A stretch of DNA of 64,000 bases from Ectocarpus siliculosus (taxonomy: Eukaryota > Sar > Phaeophyceae > Ectocarpales > Ectocarpaceae), in the NCBI GenBank assembly GCA_000310025.1, contig FN649742.1, forward strand, positions 466,241 through 530,240, read 5' to 3'. Positions within the stretch are counted from its first letter, which is position 1; each line of letters begins with the position of its first letter. The notes under the pieces are model-generated. The model had not been told where the DNA came from. It did no database searches and was given only the letters and a program-made list of their open reading frames with translations. Positions 1 through 21,907 of this stretch are shown piece after piece. Position numbers and translations under genes: made by a program.

Positions 1-3000
1 CCTCCTTGGCAGCTTTCGCCGACCGTTTCGCGCGCTTCTGTCTCTTTGGCTTGCTACTGCCCTCAGCCAACCCGGCGTTTTCTACGACGTCCCCAATGCT
101 GTTCTCTTGCTTTGCCGATACCGTCTTGTTGTCGTTGTTGCCGTTTTCCGTTTTGGTGTTGCTATTGTCGCTACTTTTGCTCTGGGCGCCGATGTCACAC
201 AAGTACATAATACTGCACGCGATGGTGCTATCGAACTGTGCGCTTCCGAGGCGCCTCATGAGGAGACGCTGGAGGTGGACAAAAACAAGGGCGAGTGCGG
301 GTTGAGTACAAGCGAATGAGATAGAGTGACCAGGCGAGGGAATATTAGTGCCTCTCGGCGGTAGCAACATGATTCCCTTAAAGAGGATCTCAATATGTAC
401 ACAGCTCAAAGCTCCAATCATCGACCGGCATTCCATAGTCCCCTGCAACGCTAGCTCGGGTGTTTCTGAGTGGATATTGGTATCATCTGTAGCACCCGAG
501 GTGGAGATTCTACCTGCAGCTTGTCGAGAAAGCCGTCTTCGAACGCTTTCCGACGAAGGTTCTCGTTAGCAGACATTAGAGTGCACAAGGTGCGCGCCGC
601 GTGCTCCTGTAACTGCGGGGGTCATTCGGGGTAAGGAGGGATGGAGGGAGAGAAAAGGTGGGAGTGGTGGGAGGAGGTGAGGACGACGCGGAGAGATGGT
701 GAGGACGAGCCTTCCCGTTCCTTGCCTTCCTCATTGGATCGTTGGCCGAGCGCTCATTGCGAGGCGAACAAAAAGGGGTGGGTGCGAGGTAAGAATCATA
801 CACGACCATAGCAGTTTCAGACCTCAGGCCTTGTCTCCCTGCGCAGGCGGAACGCGGCACTTCGAGTATTCGCGAGGGGCTCTCTGGGGTGCGGGGCATA
901 GACTTGCTTCGTGTCTCATTAACACGATGTACACAAAGATGTCAAGATTTATGATGGCGGTCGTGGATAGGTCTCCATCGTTCTTACAGTTTCCATTTCG
1001 TCATTGACCATGCATCCCTCAGCACTTACCCACTACCCACTGGAGGTGTGCAATGTTGCTGAGGAGGCGCGGTCTTGGTAACGGCGACTATCAAGCCGGA
1101 ACCACGCACATCCAAGGCACGGTGGCTGTGAGCGTATTTCATATGGCTGCAGCGTTGATAAATCACCGCTTTGGTTGTACTGGGGTTTTAGACGACCAGG
1201 CGTCTTTTCGTCTTCACAACCATCGCCACACACCTCTAGGGAGTTGGTCCTCTTGAGTAGAGCCAGCATTTCCCCAGGGAGGGCTTCCATCTGGAGACAA
1301 CGAAAGGTTGGCGATCAACGGACTAAGTTCATATCAGGTGCATGCCTTTTGATTGGTGACGTTGAGGCTTGCCCTATTATTGTAGATTTGTTGCCCAACT
1401 ACCGACGATATCGGAAGATATACTGCACGCGTTCTCGGCTACATGGCGCGGTGCTCATGCGCCAAGCACCCCATTCGGTCTGGCTGATAATCTTGTTGCC
1501 GGTCCCTCTCTCGCCTGCTCCCAAAGTCCAATACCTTATCCGAGTACCGAACATGGAGTATTCACGTCTTGCCATAGCCTCCGAAGTGTCCAGATTCCAA
1601 ACACCACGCGAAAAGTCGGTTGGGATGTATCTCTTCTCACCCTCCTCCCTAGGCGAGGACTCATGTACATAATACAACGACGTTGCTGAAATCGAGTTGC
1701 CCACCTCCTCACTGCTGTCCGTGTCCACGCTCGCGCCTGTCCCAACCCCGACGCCTATGCACGCCACCGCACAAAACACCACCCATGGAGACAACCATTT
1801 CGAACCGGCAAGCTTTGCCACCGAGAGCATGGTGCGGAACCAGCAGGCAGACGAGACCGCTTTCTTTCCAGGCCCTGGTGGGCATCTGGGGTTGTGTAGT
1901 GCAGCAGCACCGTCAACATGGGGGTTTTGGGAAGAAATGGGTAAACCTAGGTGGGCAACGATGAACCCAAATCGTGCAGCGCCGGAGACAATTCGACCAC
2001 ATGCATGTCTTCAACCACAAGAACAAAACGCGTTGGGTGGGATTGTATTGGTTTGGTCTAAGGTTACAACATGTACTTGGGTGTTTCTCCATGCACGCAC
2101 ACGCTATTGCATTGAACGGGGTAGACCGAGTTGTAGGTGGTTCGAGGCAACTAGCGAAAGTGACGTGCTGGGCAGGATGCGTTGTACGTGACTATGTGAC
2201 GGCGAACACGAGAGACGCTATGCCGTGTCACATCGTACGCAAACATTGGATGCACCTGTCAATAACTGCCAACGAGCCCCAGCAAGCAGCGGTCGCCTGC
2301 TCCAGGATGCCCATAGAGTCTTGGGTTTCGGCATCCATACTGCGGTCGTGCACAACGCCGGTTGAGGTATATGATAGGTGGAGTAAGGAAGGAGTTCGAG
2401 GCGAAAGAACTTCGTAAACCACGCCTGGGAAAGGAAAACAGAGTGTGCCATGCTTGTTTAGTGCTTTCGGGCTGGGATCTCCGTGAGGCGTTCGCTCCGA
2501 GTCGACTACGACGCTTTCAAAGTGACGTTCATTCACCAAAAACGGCGTATTTGTGTGTTCTTGCCGATAGGGCCACACCCTATTGTCACAACGAACTCCG
2601 GCAGTACACCAGGCATCGGTTGGGTTCAGGCGAGAAGGCGATGTAACACACCAACCTACCTTTGGTGCAGCGGTGAACAAACTCCAGCAAGAGCTCGCGT
2701 CCCGCTTGCTGTTGCTGCTGCCGTTGACTTAGGATCGACAGGTAACATTGTGGACTCCAGCTGATCGAGGCATCGTTGACAAGCGGGTGAAGCTTGTTCG
2801 AGTACTTTTATTGCCTCAGCAGGGGTCACGGCGATCTGGGAAGGCTCGCCGCGAAGGAATGCGTTGAGAATACTGACGCAGCAGAGAACCACGCGACTCA
2901 GAGGCGACCTTTAAGAATAAAAGCCGGAACAGTACAATGAGAGTCGGCAAGGAGGGGCATAAACTCAGGGAAAGCAAGATAGCACGAGATGAGTATATGT

Positions 3001-6000
3001 GCCGCCGAGTGGCAGCGTTGGGGAGGTATGAAGTATTGAAAAGGTCGGGGTAGGCCCTGGTAAAATACGCTCAGCCCCTCGAGTCAGGCACTGTTGGGTG
3101 TGCTGCTTTCTAACGGTGGTATAATAGCCCCCCCAAATTAAGATACTCTTTGCTCTTTTCGTTGCAACGCTTCATCGAACAAGACGACTCGTTTGCTGCA
3201 GACCTTCGTGTTGAAGGGGGTACACGTGTTGTTGTGAAAAACGGCCATAAGCGACTTGATCAAATGTCTACCCAGTCCGATCCCGTTCGCAATAATATTC
3301 ATTGAGTGCGTACCTCATGAGATCCAAGAGGGACAGGAAACTGCCCTGTTCGGCCCACGCAAGTCGGCAGGTGCCATGGCTGATGAGAACGTGAGCTAAA
3401 GCTTCCGCCGCCATACATGGCACACTTTCGTCTTCAATGCCACCCCTGGCATGGTGTGACAAGTGGCAGAAACAGATTTTACCATTCGCAAACTCGTGGC
3501 ATCGAAGAATGGGGGGATGCCCTAACTGCGTCTGTCCTTCGAAGCGAAAGGGGTCTTTGGCGCACACTCGCACGAGCACGTGCATCAACGCATCGACGTG
3601 ACGAATCAAATTGGCCGAAACATCATGACAGGAGGATGGAGTGTTGCCGTCTCTCACCGCCTCTGCCCTGCAGTCGCCAACTCCAAGAGAATCTCGAGGC
3701 CATTGTGGTAGCCTTCCGACCCTGACAAGGAATCTGCAGCCTCCTGGGACCGCAGCATCAGCGAGATTGCCCCTACGCATTTGGCGGCTACCTCGTCCAT
3801 CTCCTGTCCGGCCTCGAGCACAACGGCTACCCCACCCCCTTCCTCACCCCCCGAGGTGTGTGCCTCGTCTTCATTGCCTCCGGTCACCTCTTGAAGGAGC
3901 AGCGGTCCTCCTTCTCCGCCTCGGCTACCGTCCACCCCCGTCGAACCTCCGGCAGTGCCGGCAGCTGCAGCTGCAGCTTCTGCGGCCGCCTTTTGTCGCG
4001 CCTTCCGGTGCTCTGGGGTTTCGACTGTCCTAGCGATGCTCTCCGCCAGTGCCCAAAGCTTGTTCTGCAACCCGTGCTCCAGCATACGTCGCCGCATATC
4101 TGGACAAGTCAAGCGTGGATGTGCGAAAAAAATCAACGGGAGCGTGACGAAACGAACAAGTCGTAATGCTGTGGGCTAAGAGTCATTCGTGCCTACTAAA
4201 AAAAAGCGAAAACTGGAAAACTATATCTTGAAGCAATCGAGGGATGTCGGAGTCCCAAAAAGCACTTGTATTCCCTCAGACAATACCTAGAAGTGCTTGC
4301 CATGTATCAGTGGGAACCTTCCAAGCTGTTGTAGCTCGAGAGTACGAGAATTCTGTGCAATCGCCAACCGAGAATTGCATGGTCTCTGAACCTGCTGAAA
4401 GAAGCTGGCGAGATTGTTCCGAGGATCTGCTGGTGTTCTTGGACCCTGCATATCGTGGATTCTCATTTCCGTGCATGAATAACACCTGTGGCGCGCTCAC
4501 CAGTCGAAGTAGCCAGTTTCCACACCACCTGGCATGCCACTGCCACTTGCACAGAAGACGAGCTGTGCCCAATGACGGAACCCACTGCTACAAGGAGCTC
4601 GCTAAGGCGTCCCGCGCGATCCACCGTCTCGAGGTTAGCGGGAACCTTGTTCGTGTCCGTGCGAGACAATCCACAGCATTGATTCATATCATTCAGTTTG
4701 AAAACCAACAGAGGGGTCTGAAAGAAGGCGTTTCGAAAGAATGATCGAGGATGTAAATAAACCCCTCGGGGGCAACATCGATATCCTGGAGGGAACAAAA
4801 ATAGGTCGACATATTGCGTAAACCGAGCACGAAGTCGACCAACCATCGTTCTGTACTCGCGAACAGGGAAGGGCTGGCTGCCTTTGACCGCTTAGATGTG
4901 ATGCATCAACACTGGCCGAAATACTATTAACAGTCTCACTTGCACCAGTTCTAGTAGCTGATTTAAAGCGACGACTATTGCTTCATCCGCATCCAGGTCA
5001 CCGTGGCTGCCGCCCACCAAGCATCGCGTGATGGGAAAAGTAGCCTTCATGACCTGAGGCCCGAGTAAATTGCAGTTGTAGAGGCATGGACCCTTCAGGC
5101 AACGTGTGTTCACAGCTTCCCTCCGCCCACAGTATATCATGGTTCATTTGGCAGAATTAGGGTACATCCCCGTATCTGGTACATTGGCAAGAGCGCCGCC
5201 AACCCTATTCAACGACGATGCAAGCAATTTCCACTTGAGCAACTGTTTGTAAGATACCGATTCCCACTATTTCGTGCTGGCTGGCATCCATGCCGGTACC
5301 TTAGCATGTTCCGCTTGAGAGACCTAATCGCTCGTCACGAGGTTTCGCCCATCCGAACACTCGTCGGAACTTTCTCACTGAAATCCATGCATAAGAATCT
5401 AATCGCCCACAGCGCCTGTACCAACCTTAAGCACACGGCGAGGTGGCTGACGGAGAACGAAGTCATCGATCAAGCCTTGAAGGTGCTTCGTTGAGAGTAC
5501 GAGCTGCTCCATCTCGTCGAAGAGGCGGTCCTCTGGAAGGGTGATAAGCACGCCTCCTGTCAGGTTGAACGCCTGTGTGCGTGTTTGGGCAGGTGCGGGA
5601 GCCAGAAGATGCCAGACCGCACGAACCCCGGGGGTCATGGCTACAGACGAAATCGCTGCCTAGCGGGGAGATACACCGGTTGAAGTGACAACTTAGACAT
5701 CGCTACTCTCTCGTGTCGGATAAGCCTTGAAGCGCGGGATGCACAGCAACTTGGTGGTTCGGTGATGTGACGCATAGCACATGGCACTTCAGCTTTCACG
5801 CCTAGGAAGTCAATACATACATAGCCAAGGGAGCTGATCATACCTCTTGGAGAAAGCCACTGATCCGGCCGAAATCACTGTCCCGTGTGAGCATGATCAC
5901 CTCTCCCTGTCCTTTGCTAGCACTGCGAGTCTCAGCCACAACCAAGGGCACGGCGAAAAGCTGGCGTCATCAGAGACTGGAGGGAGTGGCCAAAGATACA

Positions 6001-6801
6001 TAGCCCACATGAGCTTGCAACCATGAAAGAGAACAGCAGTGCTTCGCTGTTCGCTACACGTGTCAGGGCTTTTCTGGTGACTGAGAAGGAAGGATCACAT
6101 TGGTTGATCTAGTAACCATCCCAGCGCTCTTAGGGCTGAAAAGTTCGTCATTTGTCCAAACAATATTGTTGACGATGCTCTCGTACCCAAACGTTGACAC
6201 ACCTGCCCTCCAAGGTGCACACGAACTCGCCATACGTGCGCGCAGCCTGTCTGCTGCATGCCACGGAAGCTCTCGGACTGAAAAGCCCAGCGTCTCGCTC
6301 CTGGAGAAAAGCAACGGCACAAGTGCGTATGTCGTTGTGCTTTTCAGCATACTGTACTGCGGCGTTTGTCGGAGGTGAGCATGTGTTCTTCCACCGCGGG
6401 CAGCCTACGGTGCTCTGGATCTGAGGCGCTGCATTGCAGGAATCTGTTAAACGCCATCACCACCGACACTAAGGAGAACAGGCCTGACTCACTGACTCAT
6501 TGATTGCACTATGTGTGCACATGCTGCCATAGACAATGCTCAGAACAACCTCATAACAGCAATGATCAACCTTGGGAAATGTTGCCATTGCTTCATAGCC
6601 CACAGTCACCCCACACAATCGACCTAAAACGTAGGAAGGATACCACGCGCTCAACCCTGGAAGTCAATCGGTCACCTTTTCGGCGGCGATGTGATCCAGA
6701 ATCCCCCGAAGCTCAGCGATATCTTGGTCTGTGCCCTTGCTGGCCAGGCGGCACAAAGCAGCCATCTGGCCAAGCCTTGCCTTCCGTTGTTTCATGCCCA
6801 T
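1..6801 (-). CDS. Large armadillo/HEAT-like protein of unknown family, multi-exon, 3' end beyond the window
   Basis: I do not recognise the family. The model joins 14 exons (high to low): 6801-6676, 6300-6187, 5960-5844, 5572-5426, 5053-4940, 4645-4501, 4099-3658, 3445-3314, 2872-2660, 2339-2256, 1885-1783, 1290-1234, 561-514 and 268-1. Together they stay open for about 703 codons and continue past base 1. The start is the first Met of MGMKQRKARLGQ. The protein is mostly amphipathic helices with repeated Leu/Ala patterns (for example around AAEALAHVLISHG and LGQMAALCRLASKG), typical of ARM/HEAT solenoids. A Gly/Ala/Glu-rich disordered insert lies in the 442-base exon. The last visible exon turns Asn/Lys-rich with a basic cluster PKRQKRAKRSAK, possibly a nuclear signal. 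The exons at 1885-1783 and 561-514 are the weakest calls. An ARM scaffold role is inferred from fold only. Confidence 0.62.
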
Positions 6802-7709
6802 GATGACCGGTACCGTTCTGCTCGACGCCAGCCAATGTTGTTGAGTGCAACATGAGGGTTGCGATGCACAATGAATTCCGAATGTCCAATGCCAGGTAAT
6901 TTTGCCAGTAAATTGATGACATGATTCGTGTTTTGTTTCGATGCTGGTCTATGCCACAACGTATTTACTAGGAAAAATAAATTCAAACACAGAAAGACAA
7001 CCCGTTCGAGATAGAACCACAGTCGAACGGTGTGTTGGAGTCCTTGCAGTGAGTGTTTCCGGCAAAATATTTGCCGGAGCTCCGGCGTTATTGCACTGAA
7101 TAATCCCTCTTCTCGGTGTTTCTTTCGTCGCCGGCACCGCCGTGCCACTCACTGACCACAGAACTGTTCGTTTACTATTCTGCATCTCGATACAAGCACG
7201 TTGTTAGATGCAGCCTCTCTTTTGACTTGTTCAAACCTTCAAATGACCTTCAGCAGTCAATGTGTTTCGCGTCATTGTCTCATCTATCTTATGAGCGTCA
7301 TTCGCGAAAATGACAGTATCCCGTGACGTAAAATCGTGTGTCACTTTCAGGCTCGGTCTACTGCGCCATACAGACTAGAATACAGACCTCCTGTACATGG
7401 CGGAGTCTACAATACGCGTACGCTGTTCGTCATAGCATACGCGTACTTGAAGTCACGTAATGACATATAACCCCGCGACATTCAAAACGTGTATCACTGG
7501 TGTAGGCTTGGTCTGCTGCGCCATACAGACCTATAGTGGATCGTTTGCTGCTGACTTCAAGAGCGTTAGGGAGATTCCAACTGTACGCCTGCACACGGCA
7601 GCACGCCAGGCAGCACGCACAGCAGCAAGTGCGTGGGTCGTTGTGTTCATGTGTGGAGTGTGGAGCCCGCCAAACGTCATCGATCTGGCCGCAAAAGGTT
7701 CAATTTATC
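6802..7709. other. Divergent intergenic region between the ARM-like gene and the polyQ gene
   Basis: The ARM-like gene starts leftward at 6801 and the next tentative start faces right at 7710, so this stretch should hold both promoters. I see no clear TATA box and no coding exon. It contains an imperfect direct repeat near 7323-7377 and 7476-7533, with a short inverted ATACGCGTA pair (about 7412 and 7435) between the copies. Confidence 0.4.
7323..7533. repeat. Imperfect direct repeat, two copies about 155 bases apart
   Basis: Both copies carry a GTGT[G/A]TCAC block followed by GGCT[C/T]GGTCT[A/G]CTGCGCCATACAGAC. Copy one spans about 7323-7377 and copy two about 7476-7533. The 16-base core CTGCGCCATACAGACC is almost identical in both. 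The repeat lies upstream of the plus-strand polyQ gene, so it could be a duplicated upstream element or a short piece of a dispersed repeat. Confidence 0.7.
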
Positions 7710-9063
7710 ATGCTCTCGGCTCTCGGGCAAAGCAAACGCGTGCTGGAAACACACATACCATGGAGCAACCCGCCGGAAGTAGTCCTGAAGAAGATTTGCC
7801 CAGAGTCTTACATTGAAGAAGACAAGCGGCGCCTTCCCGAGACCGCTGGACACACCGAACGTGTGCAGTAGCAACAAGGCAGGGGTGCGGGGGGGGGATA
7901 AAACCATCACGTCCCCTCGTCCCCTCCCTCTTGAACAAACGTTTTGGACCCTTGGGCGGAAACCTTTTTTTTCGAACTCAAACGAACGGGAACTTTTTCA
8001 GACGGCCAGCGCAGTGTTGACGCCAACCGGGTTGTTACGCGCCCCAGGGAGGACGCCCTCAAGGAACGCAACGCCCCCCCCCCCCCCCGACCCCTCGTCA
8101 CGGGAGAACCTGCCGCTTCCGTTGATGTGTCACGCCCCCACGGCCAAAGGCAGCCAGCTCTCGCTAGATCAATGCGACGAGATCCTATCTCCGTTCTTCA
8201 AATCAGCACCTTCCGGCCGGGTAGCAGTAGCGGCAGCAGCAGCCGCAGCAACCACCGACGAAGAAGAAGCCACACAACCCCCCGGCCCACAAGGCGACCG
8301 ACATCGTGACCGACAAGCCATGGCAGACCCTCGGGGTGACTGCAGCCCTGGCGGTGCTCGTGGGGGCGCACCGGCAAAGTCAGGTGAAGTGGATCCTTGT
8401 TCCCGGGGCGATACAGCAGCAGCAGCAGCAGCAGCAGATAGCCCAGCCCCCGAGGCCAGCGCGGTCCCTAGCGAGACTCCCCATCGCCCCCCAAGAGGTA
8501 GCAAACACTCCCGAAAGAAGATTCGCTTCACCGGGGCAATGGGCCAGTTTTTGGACGGACGGGGGGTTTGGAACGACTTCGCTGTGATGGAGGCCGAGCG
8601 AAAGGCGGGCCTAAATATGCCGCAATTTCTGCAGCAGCCAGACCAGCAGCAGCAGCAGCAGCATCAGCAAATCCAAAATATGCAGCACGGAAAGGGGCAG
8701 CACGAGGAGGAGGAGGAGGAGGAGGAGGAGGATTCAGGGAAGGAGGGTAGGGGGGGAGGCACGGGTGAGGAGGATCGAAATGCAAAGGATCAGGGGCGAA
8801 AGGGAGCGCCGTTGGACGGAGGGGGCACGGGGAGCGGCAGCGAGGAAGCAACACCTTCTGATGACGTTGTTGCTGATGGCATCAGTTGTTGGAAGTCGGC
8901 GGGCGCCATCACTACCGCCATCACGGAGGATCTGCACACCGTCGCCACAGTACCGTCTGATACCGCCAACCCCGGCACGAGCGCTGGAGACGCACCCCGT
9001 CTGCCCAGTCAAACAGCAGCAGGAGCGAGGCAGCAGCAGCAGCAGCAGCAGAGGGGTCCGTGA
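7710..9063 (+). CDS. Low-complexity polyQ/polyA/polyE protein, hypothetical (tentative two-exon model)
   Basis: One open frame runs unbroken to the TGA at 9061-9063. A likely 3' exon is 8002-9063, entered at the pyrimidine-rich acceptor AACTTTTTCAG. It could join in phase 0 to a first exon 7710-7862 starting MLSALGQSKRVLETHIPW; that donor is weak, so the 5' end is uncertain. The product would be about 404 residues. It has a Pro run near the start of exon 2, Ala runs, a seven-Gln run, a nine-Glu run and a C-terminal Gln run ending QRGP. Between them is one ordered-looking block, SRKKIRFTGAMGQFLDGRG followed by WNDFAVMEAERKAGLNMPQF. The Gln runs are coded mainly by pure CAG repeats. I recognise no domain. 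It could be a disordered regulatory protein, but function is unknown. Confidence 0.45.
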
Positions 9064-12049
9064 CGCGGGGGCAGAAGAGACGGTGATGGAATAGCTGCTG
9101 TCGGCGCGAGGGCATGCCAGTTGGAGGTTGGAAGGCCTGGCGCCACCAATAAGCTTCTGAAAATAGCAAGGATGGGAACAGGGCTTCAAAAAACACTGGT
9201 AGGCTGGCCTGTATGAAAGTTAGTTGCCCTTACGGCACCGGGCGTTGGATGTATGTATAATGGGACGGGAGGGGGCATGTTGATAGGGTGACTGGGTTTC
9301 ATTGGTATTTTGTCAAGTATGAGTATCCATGCCAGCAGGCATTTTGTAAATGCTAAACCAACCAGCGGGTACGAAAAGTTCCCGAATGTTAGAGAGGAAG
9401 CGAAAGAGAGGCTCGAGAGGAGAGTGAGCCGGCAGGAAGAAAACGGTTGAGAATGAGTGTGGAGACTGGGGGCTGGTTGTAAACAGATAAAACTATGGTA
9501 CTTTATTTTCAATACTGTTCTCGTTCAGTGAAGTGGGTGTTTTGACGATCACAAGAGAGAGACAGAGAGAGTGGAGGTAACCTACTCGCAGTGGTTACAG
9601 TAGTCTGTCAAATTCACTTCGAATTCAATTGCGTTGTACAAGTATTCGAGAGTGTGAATTTTTGGGGACTGGGTTTTGATGTAGGGTACCCGAAGAAAGA
9701 GTTGGTTGTGTTGACGTCTGCATGTGCGCGCGTGAAAGACACGGGAAGCTAGTATACCAGAAATCTGAGTGAAATGTGGAGGCCAGCTCTTTTCATGACT
9801 TGCCACTGGTTGGCTGGCGTAGGTGGCTGTCTTATCGCTGAACGGCTTCTCTTCTCTTCTGCTACGCTCCCTCGTGTGTGTGTGTTTTTTATGTTTTCCG
9901 TGGGAAGCCCGAGTAATGCGGCTGCCTGGTTGTCTCTGTCTCACGACGTTTTGGTGGTTGGTTGTATTCGGGGGAAAGGGTGTCACTAGATGTTCCAGCG
10001 AAACCTGGGTGGGGGAAGCCACCACCGACACGTGATATACCAAATAGCACGGTCTCACTGCGTGCAAAGTGGTTCAAAACAGTACCGTGTGCCCCTGTGC
10101 AGTCGTTCTGCTGTTGTTGCATGGTGTAGTCCCGTAATTGGAGAGCAACACTTTTCGTTCGATAAGCAGGATTGCTTGGTAGGAGGGGGGCGGGCTGCGG
10201 GGGGGGGGGTTGGAGAGCAGCATTTTAAATAGCAGGCGTTTTGGGGGGGGTGGGGTAAGGAGGGGAGGGATTATGGATCATGCCAGTGCTGCTGTAAAAA
10301 GGGACGGCCTCGTCTTTGAGATGCCAGTGTAGTGTTGCGTCTACAGGTGAGGTCATGTGGTAATTGATCAACATACGAACTTCTTTTGCAAGCACGCTAT
10401 TAGTACGGGTGGTTCTCGTTTGATAAAAAAAATACGTTACACACGGGTAAAGAGAATGTTGGTGAGGGGATTACCTCGTGCTAGCGTTGGTTGCAGGGAT
10501 ACGTATTGGACAGTGTTTGGTTTCGTTTGGTGTGCAGTAGCGCTGAAGCTCACGATGATGGTGTCTAGTGACCACGACTTGGGGTATGTTTGAGTGCGGC
10601 GGATGATTTTCAATGATGCGTGCAGGTCCGATATCCCAATGTTGACGTGGTTCGTTGAGGAGGCCAAGCTGTTGGCCCCTTTGTGTGAAATTTGAGCGCG
10701 AGCGGTTGGAAACGGAGTTCATGATAGTCTAAACAATTTTTTCTTGTTAATATTTGTTTTGTTTCGTGTCGTTGTGGAGGGCAGCCGGTTTTTCGGCCCG
10801 CCGTGCCCCTGCCCTTGCGAATACCTAGGAGCGCGGCCTTTCGCTCGACGGTTGTGTCCGAGCTTTGTACGGGTGGGGGGCGGCGGCGACGACTTGGTTT
10901 GGCCTTTGATGGCATACTTCCGAGGGGTGTTGCTCCTCTGGTGCTTCACAATGCTGTCAGATCACTCGAACGGTTTCAAAAAATATGTCTTTTTTTTTTT
11001 TGCTTGTTGGCAAAACCTCGCCACCCTCTGCTACACAGCAATAGAGCTGCCACACGCTCGTTCGTGTGCACTGCAGCGGGACCCTTGGTTTTTTGCAGCA
11101 TCAACCATTTCGCTCTGAGAGCGCAATTTTCCGCTTGAGTGTGTGGATTCGATGGCGTGGGGCACCAAGCGGACGCAACACGTCCCCCAGCCGGGGTGGG
11201 ATACTTCCTCTCATTTACCCTCTATCAATTTTTAATTGCTGGGACCCGCACGCAGCCAGCGCGACAACTCCCCTTTCTTTATCGTTTGCGATTTTTGGTG
11301 GTTAGCGTTCGTCCGCCCGCTGGAATCTTTTTCGTCTGTTGATCCTCTCGTGCGTGACCGAGCGCATATTACAGTAGTGTTGCATGACCGCGGCGGCTTT
11401 AATGCTCGTTTCAAGCCAGCCTTCCTCAGTAAATGACTGTCCGTGCTCGGAATGCTGGGGCAAATGTCACGTACGTATCAACATGCACCGACAAAATTGA
11501 TTCTGCTTGTTGGTACACAGTTGAGATTCTCCCCCCGCTCCCGCGCTTTCCTCGCCCTCGCCCGCCTCCCCCACATACCCATATAGCACGCGTGACACGC
11601 TCTACTCACAGTCTGACAAATCGTGCGAGGAACGCGTCCATCCCCTTTGGCGCACAATGACACCCACAACCCAGCCCGCACAAAAACAGCCGTGTGCAAA
11701 GAAAAAGGCCTTGGCCAAAAAAAAAAATCAAAAGGAAAATACTGGTGGACACGACGGATTATGATTCACCTCACCTCGACCAATGCATGGCAGCGAATAT
11801 TGCCGTCGGCAAAACTTGAACAAAAAAGACGAAAGAACGAAACGCTTCCCGTTATCCACATTGTCTCTTCTCTGCCAAGCACAGACGGGGACGACACCGC
11901 CCCAAGCAGCCATGTTCGACTCAAAACTGCTTGCATAACCTCGTGCTGAGATACCCTACCCTAACGCGATTGCCCCACCGGCCGCAGAGAGGAGTAGGAC
12001 AGCGCTCTTACCTCTCCTTCATTCTCTCGCCCCCTCGCTGTCTATCTAC
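9064..12049. other. Convergent intergenic region, no gene seen
   Basis: This lies between the 3' ends of the plus-strand polyQ gene and minus-strand MCM5. Short open frames here show no domain-like sequence or consistent splicing. It holds G-rich runs near 10185-10265, a T run near 10990-11000 and one copy of a dispersed repeat at 11618-11760. Much of it is presumably 3' UTR sequence. Confidence 0.5.
11618..11760. repeat. Dispersed repeat, copy 1 (related copy at 47518-47665)
   Basis: This about 140-base stretch matches 47518-47665 in the same orientation. Shared blocks in order are GTGCGAGGAACGCGTCC, GCGCACAA, GCCCGCACA, AAAGGCCTTGG/AAAAGCCTTGG, an A-rich tract, and ACTGGTGGA followed by ACGACGGA. 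Nothing in it looks coding. A MITE- or SINE-like element is possible. Confidence 0.75.
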
Positions 12050-21484
<9,435 letters not shown>

Positions 21485-21907
21485 GCTGCTGCCGCCGCCG
21501 CCGCCGCCTTTTCAGATTTGAATTTGAAATGCGAAGAAAAACACAATCGCCTTTCGTCTTCGTTTTTTGCCACACGCGAGCCCGAGAGAGAACTAATCCT
21601 CAACAACCCGTGCGTGCACAACGAGGGAGATCGACAGGCGTGTGATTTGCTCTCTCGCTCGCTCGCTGTCCCTCTCTGCGTTTGATATCAAGCAGCAAGC
21701 CCTCGGTCAACTCCAAGTCAACTCTGGGCAGGGGGAACACGACAAAGATTAGAGATGGACCGACACACGCGGCCTCATCTTGGGATGGATTCCACGGAGC
21801 CTCTTGCGCAAGAAAAAAAAAAGACCAACTTATTGCCACACCACCAAAGCATTTCAACACACCATCACGGACAACGCTGCTCACCATACAGCCTACAGCC
21901 CATGTGA
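21485..21907. promoter_or_regulatory. Divergent promoter region between MCM5 and a coiled-coil gene
   Basis: The MCM5 start codon (21484, leftward) and the next start (21908, rightward) are 423 bases apart, so 5' UTRs and promoters of both must share this stretch. It begins with a GCC/GCT-rich repeat just upstream of the MCM5 ATG. I see no convincing TATA box. Confidence 0.5.

Noticed and set aside
1234-1290. Similarity of GEMLALLKRTNSLE to the C-terminal part of ABC1/ADCK kinases
   Set aside because: No kinase motifs occur in any neighbouring exon of this gene; the rest of the protein is ARM/HEAT-like.
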